A DNA stretch of 64,000 nt from Methanofollis ethanolicus (lineage in GTDB: Archaea > Halobacteriota > Methanomicrobia > Methanomicrobiales > Methanofollaceae): the NCBI RefSeq assembly GCF_001571385.1, contig NZ_BCNW01000001.1, forward strand, positions 2,395,470 through 2,459,469, written 5' to 3'. The position numbers were made by a program, and so were the translations under genes. The notes under the pieces were generated by a model, which saw nothing but the letters and a program-made list of their open reading frames with translations, did not search any database and had not been told where the DNA came from. How positions within the stretch are numbered: position 1 is the stretch's first letter; each line of letters opens with the position of its first letter. Below are positions 53,325 through 61,315 of this stretch, piece by piece.

Positions 53325-55001
53325 TCAGGGGTCCAAAGATGGGGAGTCTGTTCTTCGAGGCTGTCCGATATCTTCTGCAAGGCTGAGGTATGCCGCCGCC
53401 AGGACCTCCACTTCCTCCCTCTCAGGGGGGGCCGGGGCGTAGGCAAGGCGGTCTGCAGTTGCAAAGAACCAGGCAAGGCCTCCCCTCTGGTCCGGGCAGG
53501 CGTCCAGGGCGTCGGCGGTGAGGAGGACGCTGGCCCCTGTACGCTCCTCGATCAGGGCGGCCATCTGCCGCGAGAGGAGAACGGCCGCCTCCCGCGTCTT
53601 ACCTTCATCCAGGCAGACCTTCCAGGGAGGTGCCTCCTCCGCGACCGCCTGCGGGGCGGCCTCGGCACCCGCATCTGTCCTTTCCTGTTCAGGGGGCGAC
53701 GCCTCTTCCGCGCGAGGGGGTGCCTGCCGCCGCCTGCGCAGGTAGCCTGCACCGAGGGCGACGCTCCCAACAAGGAGGCCAGCAAGGAGGAGGGGCAGCA
53801 TGGAACGTCCTTCAGGGCCGGGGTGTGTGGCCACCGGGTTGTCAGTCGTCGGGGCGGCCGCAGTCGGGATCGCGGTTGTCTGTGTCACTGTCTCTGTGGT
53901 CCCGGGGACCCCGGGCGTCTGTACCGGGGTCTCCGCGACCGTCGGGACGGTCGTTGTCGACGTCACGGTCGCAATGCCGATCACCTGGCGGGAGGAGGAG
54001 GCGACGCCAGCGCTGCCGTCGGCGGTGAGGGCGACATGGCCGACCCAGCCGTCGAGGGCGTACGTCTCAAGCACCTGCCCGTCGCCGTCGAAGAGGTAGG
54101 CTTCTTTGTCCATGGACCCGGCAAGGACGCGGGAACCGTTCTTCGAGACGGCGACGTCCCGTATCCAGCCTCCGGCGGTGAAGGTCCAGAGTGTCTCGCC
54201 CTCCCTGTCAAAGCAGGTGAGGGTGTTGTCCTGCGCACCGGCGAGGACGCGGGACCCGTCTTCAGAGACCGCGAGGGCGGTGATCGGGCGGCGTGAGGGG
54301 TGCGTCCAGAGAAGGGTGCCCGTGCGGTTCAGGAGGCGGACGCCGGCGTCGGAGGCAACGGCGACCGCGTCCCCGGTCCCGGAGACGGCGACCGCGGTGC
54401 CTCCCTCCAGCATGCCCTCATGCGCCCAGAGTTTTCGCCCGGCGCCCGTATAATAGAAGAGGCCGCGGCTGGAGGCGACCGCGGCGTACGCGCCCTTTTC
54501 CGAGAGGGCAAGATCGCGTATCCTGGACTGGACCTCGTCCTCTTTATCCTTCGGGTCGCCCCTGGTGTCGGCGGTGGCCCTGAGGGTGCCGTCAGCGTCA
54601 TAGAAGTGCACCTCGCCGACGAGGTCCGCGACCGCAAGCCTCTTCCCGTCGGAGGAGAGGGCGAGGGCCACACAGTCAGAGTCCAGGTTCTGCCTCCAGA
54701 GCAGGGCGGCGTCCCCGGCATAGAGGGCGAGCTGCAGGCCGCCGGCGCCGGCGCCGGCGATCGTCCGGCCGTCCGCGGACGAGGCGGTCATCTCCGCCGA
54801 CCACTGCTCCCAGAGGGGGGTGCCGTTGCCGGCCAGGAGGCAGAGCCTCTCCCCGCCGACAAGGACGTGCGAGCCGTCGGGGGTCAGGGCGAGGCCGGCG
54901 ACCTCCGCGGGTGCGGAGTATGTCCAGAGAGGGTTCCCGGCAAGGGCGCCGACAGGGAGGACGGCAAGGAAGAGGCAGAGGACGATTATCGCGCACCGCA
55001 T
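53325..55001 (-). CDS. Exported beta-propeller protein with membrane anchor and cytoplasmic domain
   Basis: This 558-residue protein has a signal peptide (MRCAIIVLCLFLAVLPVGAL), then WD40/PQQ-like propeller repeats of about 40 residues, for example AVSEDGSRVLAGAQDNTLTC and AVSKNGSRVLAGSMDKEAYL. A Thr/Pro-rich stalk of about 54 residues (345-398) and one membrane helix (LLLAGLLVGSVALGAGYL, about 403-420) follow, then a cytoplasmic part of about 137 residues with a helical end (KTREAAVLLSRQMAALIEER). It is a bitopic surface protein that could sense outside and pass the signal inside. Function and ligand are unknown. Confidence 0.8.
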   Translation of the reverse strand: MRCAIIVLCLFLAVLPVGALAGNPLWTYSAPAEVAGLALTPDGSHVLVGGERLCLLAGNGTPLWEQWSAEMTASSADGRTIAGAGAGGLQLALYAGDAALLWRQNLDSDCVALALSSDGKRLAVADLVGEVHFYDADGTLRATADTRGDPKDKEDEVQSRIRDLALSEKGAYAAVASSRGLFYYTGAGRKLWAHEGMLEGGTAVAVSGTGDAVAVASDAGVRLLNRTGTLLWTHPSRRPITALAVSEDGSRVLAGAQDNTLTCFDREGETLWTFTAGGWIRDVAVSKNGSRVLAGSMDKEAYLFDGDGQVLETYALDGWVGHVALTADGSAGVASSSRQVIGIATVTSTTTVPTVAETPVQTPGVPGTTETVTQTTAIPTAAAPTTDNPVATHPGPEGRSMLPLLLAGLLVGSVALGAGYLRRRRQAPPRAEEASPPEQERTDAGAEAAPQAVAEEAPPWKVCLDEGKTREAAVLLSRQMAALIEERTGASVLLTADALDACPDQRGGLAWFFATADRLAYAPAPPEREEVEVLAAAYLSLAEDIGQPRRTDSPSLDP

Positions 55002-55217
55002 GTCTCCAGACTAGTGTCAGGAGAGACCCCATAAAGATTCTGTTCTGGATGTTACGCCGGGCACGGATCAGGTCCATCCCTGTCGTGCAGGAGGGGGGGT
55101 GCGTCGCTCGTGGATGAGGCGTGGACGTCTTCATGTGGCAACGACGCACCCTCCGGGCAGGAGACCAGGCGAAGGAGGGCGCCATGTCCACAGTGGCACA
55201 TGGGATGACGCCCTTCC

Positions 55218-55556
55218 TCAGACAGAATCAAGCATCTCCCTGACCGCAGCCTGCAGGTCCGGGATTTTATTCCGGACGACATCCTACACGATCTCGGTAT
55301 GGACTCCGAAATAGGCGTGAATGAGGATGTCCCGCATGCCTGCAATCTTTCTCCAGGGAATATCGGCATGCTCCGCTTTGAGCGGCTCAGGAATGAGTTT
55401 GACCGCCTCGCCGATGACCATGAGGTTCCGGATCACCCCATCCTGCACAAGATCGCTCTGCACGAACTCCTCGTAATCCATTCCCTGCGTATATCGTTGA
55501 ATCCTCTCGATATCTTCAACACTATCCCGGAGATAGAGGTTATATTCCCGGGACAT
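55218..55556 (-). pseudogene. HepT-like HEPN gene, copy 1, with an amber codon
   Basis: ATG 55556 opens MSREYNLYLRDSVEDIERIQ and includes RNLMVIGEAVKLIPEPL and the catalytic RDILIHAYFG. At 55284-55286 the codon TAG stands where the paralogue at 57230 has TGG (Trp), after GVHTEIV. Beyond it the frame continues DVVRNKIPDLQAAVREMLD to a stop at 55218. The truncated product lacks the last 21 residues, but keeps the catalytic motif. The gene overlaps mntA copy 1 by 17 bp. Confidence 0.85.
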
Positions 55557-55842
55557 ATCGCACGCTCTGGAGGATGTGGGGTGCGAGGCCGGGTTTGAGG
55601 GTGTCCTGATCGACAAGGTCGACGTGCCTTCCGAAGAGATCTTCGAGAAAAAACGTGAGGTCCATATAGGTGTCGAAGGAGCGCCTCCCCTCTTCGAACT
55701 CGATCAGAATATCGATATCGCTATCTTCGCGTTCTTCGCCCCGAACGAAGGACCCGAAGATCCCGATCCGCCGGACGCCGAGGCTCCGGATCCGGGCCCG
55801 GTGATCTGCCAGCGCACCCATGATGCCCTCAGCCGTCAGCAT
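55540..55842 (-). CDS. mntA: MntA-like nucleotidyltransferase antitoxin, copy 1
   Basis: This 100-residue protein reads MLTAEGIMGALADHRARIRS, then GIFGSFVRGEEREDSDIDIL with the catalytic GS and DxD, then EFEEGRRSFDTYMDL and LFGRHVDLVDQDTLKPGLAP. It differs from copy 2 (57552) at only a few positions. Its HEPN partner carries an amber codon, so this antitoxin may have lost its target. It is the upstream half of a duplicated module. Confidence 0.88.
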   Translation of the reverse strand: MLTAEGIMGALADHRARIRSLGVRRIGIFGSFVRGEEREDSDIDILIEFEEGRRSFDTYMDLTFFLEDLFGRHVDLVDQDTLKPGLAPHILQSVRYVPGI

Positions 55843-55960
55843 ACTATACCTCTGGTACGCACTGATCAGGATAAGGTTTTCCTCCCGCGGTCTGGCGTGA
55901 GGTCGTGGACGAGGGGGGAAGCCGCCCGGGAAGAGGCGAGGTCAGGAGGGCTGGCTCTCT

Positions 55961-56220
55961 ATGGTCGAACCCGGGAATACCGCTCTGGTGTACCTGCTCG
56001 AACATGACCTGCACCCGGGTGAGGCGGAGAGTATTGCCCTTGCCCTGGAGACGAGGCCGGATAGTTCGACGAGACCGAAGCCCGCCGCATCGCGGGACTC
56101 TCCGATCTTCCGGTCACCGGGATTATCGGCCTTTTGATGCAGGCGAAGGCTGAAGGCCGGGTTGTTTCGATGCGCGAGGAGATGGACGGACTCGGTGCGG
56201 CGAACCGCCTCCCGATATGA
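55961..56220 (+). pseudogene. DUF3368/PIN-like toxin remnant, frameshifted
   Basis: The first frame reads MVEPGNTALVYLLEHDLHPG then EAESIALALETRP. One frame over, the strand goes on DETEARRIAGLSDLPVTGII, then GLLMQAKAEGRVVSMREEMD and GLGAANRLPI with a stop at 56218. This is the C-terminal half of a DUF3368 protein, a PIN-domain-like nuclease of toxin-antitoxin systems. The frameshift lies near 56060, and the N-terminal part is missing. Confidence 0.68.
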
Positions 56221-56292
56221 TACATCTGATACACTTTGTACATTGCGGCACATATGCACAGATATAAATATCGTACACATCAATATCCCTGT

Positions 56293-56526
56293 ATGGCCTC
56301 CAGCACAGGTGATACCGGCGGCAGTCAGATCAAGCGCATTCCCGTGAAAGAGTACACCTGGAAGAGTCTCCACGACCTGAAAGAAGCCGGACAGAGTTAT
56401 GACGACCTGCTCTCCAGGATGATCCGGCGCGAGCGGGACTATCGGGACTGGCAGATGATCGTTGATATCGACAGGGAGGGCGAGTTCGTCGCCTTTGACC
56501 CGGAAGAGATCATGAAGGACGATTGA
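56293..56526 (+). CDS. Putative antitoxin of a RelE-type pair
   Basis: This 77-residue protein reads MASSTGDTGGSQIKRIPVKE, then YTWKSLHDLKEAGQSYDDLL, SRMIRRERDYRDWQMIVDID and an acidic end EFVAFDPEEIMKDD. It has the layout of small archaeal antitoxins with a ribbon-helix-helix-like N-terminus (VKEYTWKSLHDLK) and a toxin-binding acidic C-terminus. It overlaps the RelE-like gene or ends just before it, giving translational coupling. The frame appears intact. Assignment rests mainly on context. Confidence 0.72.
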   Translation: MASSTGDTGGSQIKRIPVKEYTWKSLHDLKEAGQSYDDLLSRMIRRERDYRDWQMIVDIDREGEFVAFDPEEIMKDD

Positions 56527-56540
56527 GGCGTGGGAGCAGC

Positions 56541-56828
56541 GTGTTCACTCTTGTTATCGAAAGGAAAGCGGAAGAATTTTTAAAGAAGCTGCCCGGGAAA
56601 AGCCGGCGCATCGTCATAGAAAAGATCCTGGACCTGAGAGATGATCCCTATCCCGGGGGAAACAAGGAAAAACTCGATTACCCCCATCCTCCTGCGGTGT
56701 ACCGCCTTCATGTAAGCAGGTCTTTCACCGTGTTCTATATCATCGAGGACAATGAGCAGATCGTGAAAATCGAGAAGATCACAACGATCGAGCGTGCTCA
56801 TAAAGAGTATTCACGCAGATCAGGTTGA
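56541..56828 (+). CDS. relE: RelE/ParE-family toxin
   Basis: This protein of about 95 residues begins MFTLVIERKAEEFLKKLPGK and continues IEKILDLRDDPYPGGNKEKL, then YRLHVSRSFTVFYIIEDNEQ, the core of RelE ribosome-dependent mRNA interferases. GTG 56541 is preferred because gggag lies four bases upstream and the family starts this way; TTG 56523 would overlap the antitoxin stop. Both partners of this pair look intact, unlike most toxin genes nearby. Confidence 0.85.
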   Translation: MFTLVIERKAEEFLKKLPGKSRRIVIEKILDLRDDPYPGGNKEKLDYPHPPAVYRLHVSRSFTVFYIIEDNEQIVKIEKITTIERAHKEYSRRSG

Positions 56829-57229
56829 GACGCCCGGGCCTTCGTGCACCCACAGGACCCGGATCGGCCGTCTTTTTTCTTTCCTCTCCCCGCATTCACA
56901 CAAGGGGTGAGCCCCACAAATAACCAGAAAGTCGGCGAAATTGCCTTGATTCAGAGGATTTCCGCCTGCATTCCTTTTCCCTCCCCGGCCTCATGCGAGG
57001 GGCTGAAGGCCTTCGTATTACTGCCAATCATACTGGCCACCCCCGGGGCAGGAGAGGGGGCGGTATTTCCCGGGTTTCTCCGATGCCGTCCGCAGGGGCT
57101 GGATCTCTGGATATCGGCGGTATGGGCCGGGCGATCTCCGTATCTGGGCCTGGTATGGGCGTATTCTGACGATGGTGGAGGGGGGCCAAGGGAGTGTTCC
57201 CCATCGCCATTCTGAAGCGGAAAAAATCA
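56829..57229. other. Intergenic stretch without recognisable gene
   Basis: These 401 bases between the RelE-like gene and hepT copy 2 have open frames on both strands, but none shows a known motif, a ribosome site or a family resemblance. A short inverted stretch, ggccgggcgatctcc, is the only structure noticed. It may be sequence left by earlier insertions. Confidence 0.4.
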
Positions 57230-57568
57230 TCAGGCGAGATCAAGCATCTCCCTGACCGCAGCCTGCAGATCAGGAATTTTGTTCCGGACGACATCCCACA
57301 CGATCTCATCATGCACCCCGAAGTAAGCGTGAATGAAGATGTCCCGCATGCCTGCAACCTTTCTCCAGGGAACACCGGGATGCCCGGACGTGAGCGGTTC
57401 GGGAATGAGTTTGACGGCTTCGCCGATCACCATGAGGTTCCGGACCACCCCATCCTGCACAAGATCGTTCTTTATGAACGCCTCGTAGTCCATTCCCCGG
57501 GTATATCTTTGAATTCTCTCGATTGCCTCAAGAATGTCTCTTAAATAGAGATTATATTCCCTGGACAT
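57230..57568 (-). CDS. hepT: HepT-like HEPN toxin, copy 2, intact
   Basis: This 112-residue protein reads MSREYNLYLRDILEAIERIQ, with GMDYEAFIKNDLVQDGVVRN, LMVIGEAVKLIPEPL and the catalytic RDIFIHAYFG, then EIVWDVVRNKIPDLQAAVRE. At the place of the amber in copy 1 it has TGG. The start overlaps mntA copy 2 by 17 bp. The family is an RNase toxin paired with MntA; this copy is likely active and held by copy 2 (or copy 1) of the antitoxin. Confidence 0.88.
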   Translation of the reverse strand: MSREYNLYLRDILEAIERIQRYTRGMDYEAFIKNDLVQDGVVRNLMVIGEAVKLIPEPLTSGHPGVPWRKVAGMRDIFIHAYFGVHDEIVWDVVRNKIPDLQAAVREMLDLA

Positions 57569-57854
57569 ACCTGACGCTCCGGAGGATGTGGGGTGCGAGA
57601 CCGGGTTTGAGGGTGTCCTGATCGACAAGGTCGACGTGCCTTCCGAAGAGATCTTCGAGAAAAAACGTGAGGTCCATATAGGTGTCGAAGGAGCGCCTCC
57701 CCTCTTCGAACTCGATCAGAATATCGATATCGCTATCTTCGCGTTCTTCGCCCCGAACGAAGGACCCGAAGATCCCGATCCGCCGGACGCCGAGGCTCCG
57801 GATCCGGGCCCGGTGATCTGCCAGCGCACCCATGATGCCCTCAGCCGTCAGCAT
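57552..57854 (-). CDS. mntA: MntA-like nucleotidyltransferase antitoxin, copy 2
   Basis: This 100-residue protein is almost identical to copy 1 at 55540, with GIFGSFVRGEEREDSDIDIL and LFGRHVDLVDQDTLKPGLAP. ATG 57854 is set by comparison with copy 1; upstream in-frame sequence adds 48 residues without homology. The overlapping hepT downstream is intact. Either antitoxin copy could act on the single intact toxin. Confidence 0.9.
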   Translation of the reverse strand: MLTAEGIMGALADHRARIRSLGVRRIGIFGSFVRGEEREDSDIDILIEFEEGRRSFDTYMDLTFFLEDLFGRHVDLVDQDTLKPGLAPHILRSVRYVQGI

Positions 57855-58001
57855 GCTATACCTCTGGTACGCACTGATCAGGATAAGGGTTTCCTCCCGC
57901 AGTCTGGCGCGAGGTCGTGGATGAGAGGGGGGCCACGGAAGGTCTCTGGAAAAAAGCGCAGAGCACGATCTCGTCCATCGGGCCGGGGCATGAAGCACCG
58001 G

Positions 58002-58364
58002 TCAGGGATCGCGGGGTTCGAAGAGAGATTCATCCCTCGCGTCCTCTGCCATCAGGTCGTCGCGAAGGCTCAGGACCGCAGATCTGAGTGAGGGAATATC
58101 ATTCTGGACCGTCGTCCAGATGATCGCCCTGTTGATCCCGAAATAGGCATGGATCAGTTTGTCACGCATACCGGCCATTTCTGTCCAGGGAAGAGCAGTA
58201 TATTTTTCCCTGACCTCTCGGGGGATGCACTTGGTCGCCTCACCGATCACCTCCAGCGCTCGCGTGACCGCATAGACGGTCTTGTCGTCCCCGCAAAACT
58301 GCTCATACGGCATACCCTCCGTGAAGATCTCGATCTTGTCAACGGCGTCGAGGATATCGTCCAC
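58002..58364 (-). CDS. HepT-like HEPN toxin, copy 3, possible N-terminal frameshift
   Basis: The open frame from GTG 58364 reads MDDILDAVDKIEIFTEGMPY, with ALEVIGEATKCIPREV and catalytic RDKLIHAYFG, and ends in a charged tail. A typical start, ATG 58395 (MTARRKSP), lies just upstream, but a single-base difference in a run of four C (near 58378) puts it out of frame; one C fewer gives MTARRKS-LDYVDDILDAV. Thus the gene either starts at the weak GTG or is frameshifted. The mntA copy 3 stop overlaps ATG 58395. Confidence 0.7.
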   Translation of the reverse strand: MDDILDAVDKIEIFTEGMPYEQFCGDDKTVYAVTRALEVIGEATKCIPREVREKYTALPWTEMAGMRDKLIHAYFGINRAIIWTTVQNDIPSLRSAVLSLRDDLMAEDARDESLFEPRDP

Positions 58365-58391
58365 ATAATCGAGGGGACTTGCGCCGCGCGG

Positions 58392-58709
58392 TCATATATA
58401 CAGAACCTCTTCCCGGACACGGCGGCCGATACGGGGTTTGAGTGCGCTCTCTTCGACCAGGTCCACCTTTCTTCCGAGGATCTCGGAGAGATAATGTTCG
58501 AGCCTGAGAAAACCGAAGATCCCCGGCACCTCGGAGAACTCGACCAGGATGTCCACGTCGCTCCCTTCGTGCTCCTCCCCCCGCCGGCACGACCCGAAGA
58601 GGCCGATGGACCGGACATGGTATGTCTCCTCCAGGTACGCTTTTTTTGCCCGGAGAATGCCGACGATCCTCGCGCATTCCCCGCCACACTGCAGAGTGGC
58701 CGTGTCCAT
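58392..58709 (-). CDS. mntA: MntA-like nucleotidyltransferase antitoxin, copy 3
   Basis: This 105-residue protein reads MDTATLQCGGECARIVGILR, then SIGLFGSCRRGEEHEGSDVD with the catalytic core, EFSEVPGIFGFLRLEHYLS and ILGRKVDLVEESALKPRIG. ATG 58709 is preferred; the longer frame has no homology upstream. It is only distantly related to copies 1 and 2, so it came from another lineage. It probably pairs with the HEPN frame immediately downstream. Confidence 0.85.
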   Translation of the reverse strand: MDTATLQCGGECARIVGILRAKKAYLEETYHVRSIGLFGSCRRGEEHEGSDVDILVEFSEVPGIFGFLRLEHYLSEILGRKVDLVEESALKPRIGRRVREEVLYI

Positions 58710-58880
58710 TCCTGATCGGGATATGCGCCTTTCTCTCTCGTATACGTATCCCCCGAGGCCCTCCCCCTCAGAGGGTCCATCTCCTCCAGGACCGCCCGCG
58801 GTTAAGGCAGACATATATTACTCCAGGTCATAGGGAGATGTGCCTGTGACATCCCGGGAGTCCTGGCAGGAGACACGACA

Positions 58881-59384
58881 ATGGCAGACTTTACCCTGTC
58901 TACCACGAACAAGACGGCGGTGCGGAAGCTCTCCGCACCGATCGCCGATGCCGCCACCTTCAGCGGCATCATCGAGAACATCCTGACGAACAACCCCTGG
59001 GGCTGCACGTCCTGGGAGGCGGGCGGCGTCGCCCACGACCCTGTCGAGAAGGCCTCCGAGGCCTACACGGCGCGGGTCGTCTACGAGGACGCCCTCGGCA
59101 GGGCCGCCGGCACTGCTTCGGCACGTGCACCGACTCTCGCCGGCTTCACCGCCGCGAAGACCGAGATCCTTGGGAACGCGGCGCTTGCGTCTGCCCTCGG
59201 CGGCACCGCGGTCGCCGACCCGGACCGCGAGGCGTACGCCTGCCGCCTCCGCTGCCACGACCCTGACGGCGAGGTCTACTCCGTCGCCTTCACCCGCACC
59301 TCGGTGCGGGTCTCGGGCTACGAGGACGACGCCCTCCTCGCCGTGATCGAGACCTGGGCGGACGGCGTCCCGGCCCTCGCCTGA
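58881..59384 (+). CDS. Conserved small protein, function unknown
   Basis: This 167-residue protein reads MADFTLSTTNKTAVRKLSAP, then NNPWGCTSWEAGGVAHDPVE, AYTARVVYEDALGRAAGTAS, ADPDREAYACRLRCHDPDGE and VYSVAFTRTSVRVSGYEDDA. A ggagacacgaca sequence precedes the ATG. It seems soluble, of mixed alpha/beta type. I do not recognise the family. A decayed piece of a related gene (GDVYSITRTSVRVSSYG) occurs at 61316, which shows that the family has moved or been duplicated within this region. Confidence 0.75.
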   Translation: MADFTLSTTNKTAVRKLSAPIADAATFSGIIENILTNNPWGCTSWEAGGVAHDPVEKASEAYTARVVYEDALGRAAGTASARAPTLAGFTAAKTEILGNAALASALGGTAVADPDREAYACRLRCHDPDGEVYSVAFTRTSVRVSGYEDDALLAVIETWADGVPALA

Positions 59385-59607
59385 GAGGGGGAGACCCCCC
59401 TCTTTTTCCGGCCCCGGACTTTCACCTCCTTTATCCTCGTCCGGCTACGGAGAGGGACCGACACTCGTCTATGGTGCAGGGGTACCTCCACAGGATTGGC
59501 CTCAGGCGTGCCGTACTCTCGTGTTCGGTTGGTACTTATAGGGCGTCAGGCTATTGATACATCATGAGCAGACGTCAGTCTGCATGATCCGCGGGGTGTG
59601 GAAGGAG

Positions 59608-59841
59608 ATGAAATACCTGAAGTACCGCGTCCTCCTCCGGAGAGAACCGGAGGGAGGGTATACCGTGACAGTGCCTTTGCTTCCCGGTTGCGTCACCTAC
59701 GGGGAGACGATCGACGAGGCGATAGCGATGGCGCGGGAAGCCATAGGACTCTATATCGAGGACCTCCGGGAGAAGGGCGAGGAGATCCCGACCGAGGAGG
59801 GACTGCTGGAGTACACCCTCACCGTCGAAGCCCATGCCTGA
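59608..59841 (+). CDS. hicB: HicB-family antitoxin
   Basis: This 77-residue protein reads MKYLKYRVLLRREPEGGYTV, TVPLLPGCVTYGETIDEAIA and MAREAIGLYIEDLREKGEEI, ending in an acidic tail. Fold and the G-G-Y-x-V and PGC elements match HicB. ATG 59608 directly follows aaggag, closer than usual, so ATG 59584 is a possible alternative. A tacttatag TATA-like sequence lies about 50-75 bases upstream. It overlaps hicA by 8 bp; that toxin gene is badly frameshifted. Confidence 0.85.
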   Translation: MKYLKYRVLLRREPEGGYTVTVPLLPGCVTYGETIDEAIAMAREAIGLYIEDLREKGEEIPTEEGLLEYTLTVEAHA

Positions 59842-60049
59842 GATTCCCGCACTCACGCCCCAGAAGGTCATCAGGGTCCTGGAGAAGAAGGGGTTGCCGG
59901 GTCAGGGGGAGCCATCACCTCTTCTACCATCCTGAGACAAAGCGTCGGATTGTCGTCCTGTCCATGGACGGGACCTGCCGGCAGGTACGCTTCTTGAGAT
60001 CCTCAGGCAGGCCGGGATGGAGCGGGAGGAGGTCCAGGACCTCCTGTAA
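59834..60049 (+). pseudogene. HicA toxin gene with several frameshifts
   Basis: The first frame reads MPEIPALTPQKVIRVLEKKG, the second RGSHHLFYHPETKRRIVVL with the GSH catalytic core, and a third AGTLLEILRQAGMEREEVQD with a stop at 60047. In order, they make a full HicA of about 72 residues. At least two frameshifts, one near 59897 and one near 59975, break it. The antitoxin upstream is intact. Confidence 0.8.
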
Positions 60050-60223
60050 GGTACGGCCTCCGGCAGGTTGCCCAGAATTTCTTCATCCCTCTGGCAGAAT
60101 GGAGAAAGATCGTGTCTTGCCGCACATGATCGAGTCGCAGATCTCCTGAAGCCCTGAGAACGGCATACACACCGCCCTGGACAGCTGTAACCTTTTTCTA
60201 CCATTGGTTCAAATACGTTCCAT

Positions 60224-60769
60224 GTGGAACAAAATATAACCATTCAGATCATTGCTCACCTGCTCCAGGGCGACGCACACCCCCGCAAACTCGCAAAAGA
60301 TCTGGGTATCTCGCACACGACCATACTGCGGAAACTCAGGAGTCTTTTAGACGGTAATGTCGTCGACTTCAGGACTGAAGGGAAAAATAGGGTATATTTC
60401 CTGAAAAAAACTCTCGAAGCACGGGTGTATATCTTCATGACAGAGTGGTACGCGCTCGGAACAGTGATCGAAGAGGCCCCCCACCTCCGGTCTGTCGTCA
60501 GGACACTTCAGGAGAGACAGGACATCTCCCTTGCCGTGCTCTTCGGGAGCTATGCGAAGGGGACCGCGGACCAGAAGAGCGACATCGACGTCTATATCGA
60601 GACTGACGATCGAGAGGTGAAGCGGGAGCTGGAAAGGTGTCACTCGCGGCTCAGTATAAAGATCGGGCCCTGGGAACCGGAAAATTTACTGATCCAGGAG
60701 ATCGTAAAGAATCATGTCATCGTGAAAGGAGTCGAACGATATTATGAAAACACAAAATTTTTTGCATAA
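60224..60769 (+). CDS. HTH-nucleotidyltransferase fusion, MNT type
   Basis: This 181-residue protein has an N-terminal winged helix (IIAHLLQGDAHPRKLAKDLG, then SHTTILRKLRSLLDGNVVDF) and a C-terminal nucleotidyltransferase domain with VLFGSYAKGTADQKSDIDVY. It starts at GTG 60224 inside the ccatgtgg sequence. Such fusions act as antitoxin and transcription regulator together. It overlaps the HEPN frame at 60744 by 26 bp. The frame is intact. Confidence 0.85.
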   Translation: MEQNITIQIIAHLLQGDAHPRKLAKDLGISHTTILRKLRSLLDGNVVDFRTEGKNRVYFLKKTLEARVYIFMTEWYALGTVIEEAPHLRSVVRTLQERQDISLAVLFGSYAKGTADQKSDIDVYIETDDREVKRELERCHSRLSIKIGPWEPENLLIQEIVKNHVIVKGVERYYENTKFFA

Positions 60770-61229
60770 ACTCTTCAGAGAAGGAAAGATCCGGGTCGTC
60801 GAACCCAGTGTTCAGGTCCAGGAGGCATACCGGAAAAAATCTGAGAGTTATCTCATCTCCGCAAAGATCCTGCTGGAGAACGGGCGGCTCGAAGAAACCG
60901 TATCGATGGCATAGTACAGCATGTACTACATGGTGCTGGCCCTCCTTTTCCAGACAGGCATAAAATGCGAGAACCACACCGGTGCGATGATCCTCCTGGA
61001 GAGTCTGTATGGCATTGACAGTTCCCGCATCGCCGCCGCCAAAAGGGATCGCATCGACAAACAGTACTACGTAGACTTTGCAATCACGGCAGAGGACGTC
61101 AAAGATTCCATAGAAGAGGCTGAAGCTTTCTGTGCAGACCTTCTTGATTTCATGGAGAAATTGCATCAGGGAGAGATCTCACGCTTCAGGGAAGACGCAG
61201 TGCGTCTCCTGGAAGGACCGGACGAGTGA
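60744..61229 (+). pseudogene. HEPN-domain protein with an internal amber codon
   Basis: ATG 60744 opens MKTQNFLHKLFREGKIRVVE and EAYRKKSESYLISAKILLEN, then ETVSMA and TAG at 60912-60914, where the family normally has Tyr (AYYSMY). Reading resumes YSMYYMVLALLFQTGIKCEN and continues to a stop at 61229. The C-terminal part includes DRIDKQYYVDFAITAEDVKD. This is the HEPN partner of the HTH-MNT gene just upstream. A TAT/TAC-to-TAG change alone would explain the break. Confidence 0.8.
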
Positions 61230-61315
61230 ACCACCCCGGCGATTGACCATTCTAACCCCTCTTTTCAGGACGGCGTCCCATCTTCCCGATCAGGAGTCCA
61301 GGTCGCTTCTCTCCC

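Larger units (their letters stand above)
57230..57925. repeat. Duplicated mntA-hepT module (partner at 55218-55915)
   Basis: The two segments, about 2.0 kb apart in the same orientation, share nearly all bases across mntA (for example gaggatgtggggtgcgag and the whole stretch to gcactgatcaggataagg) and are somewhat less alike in hepT. Downstream of the antitoxin start the match stops near cgcgaggtcgtgga. The duplication is recent, and recombination between copies could delete the DUF3368 and RelE-type genes between them. Confidence 0.8.

Noticed and set aside
59385-59607. Possible tRNA or small RNA in gaps between accessory genes
   Set aside because: I found no cloverleaf-type arrangement or TTC-type arm in this or other gaps; the short gap mainly has a TATA-like promoter for hicB.
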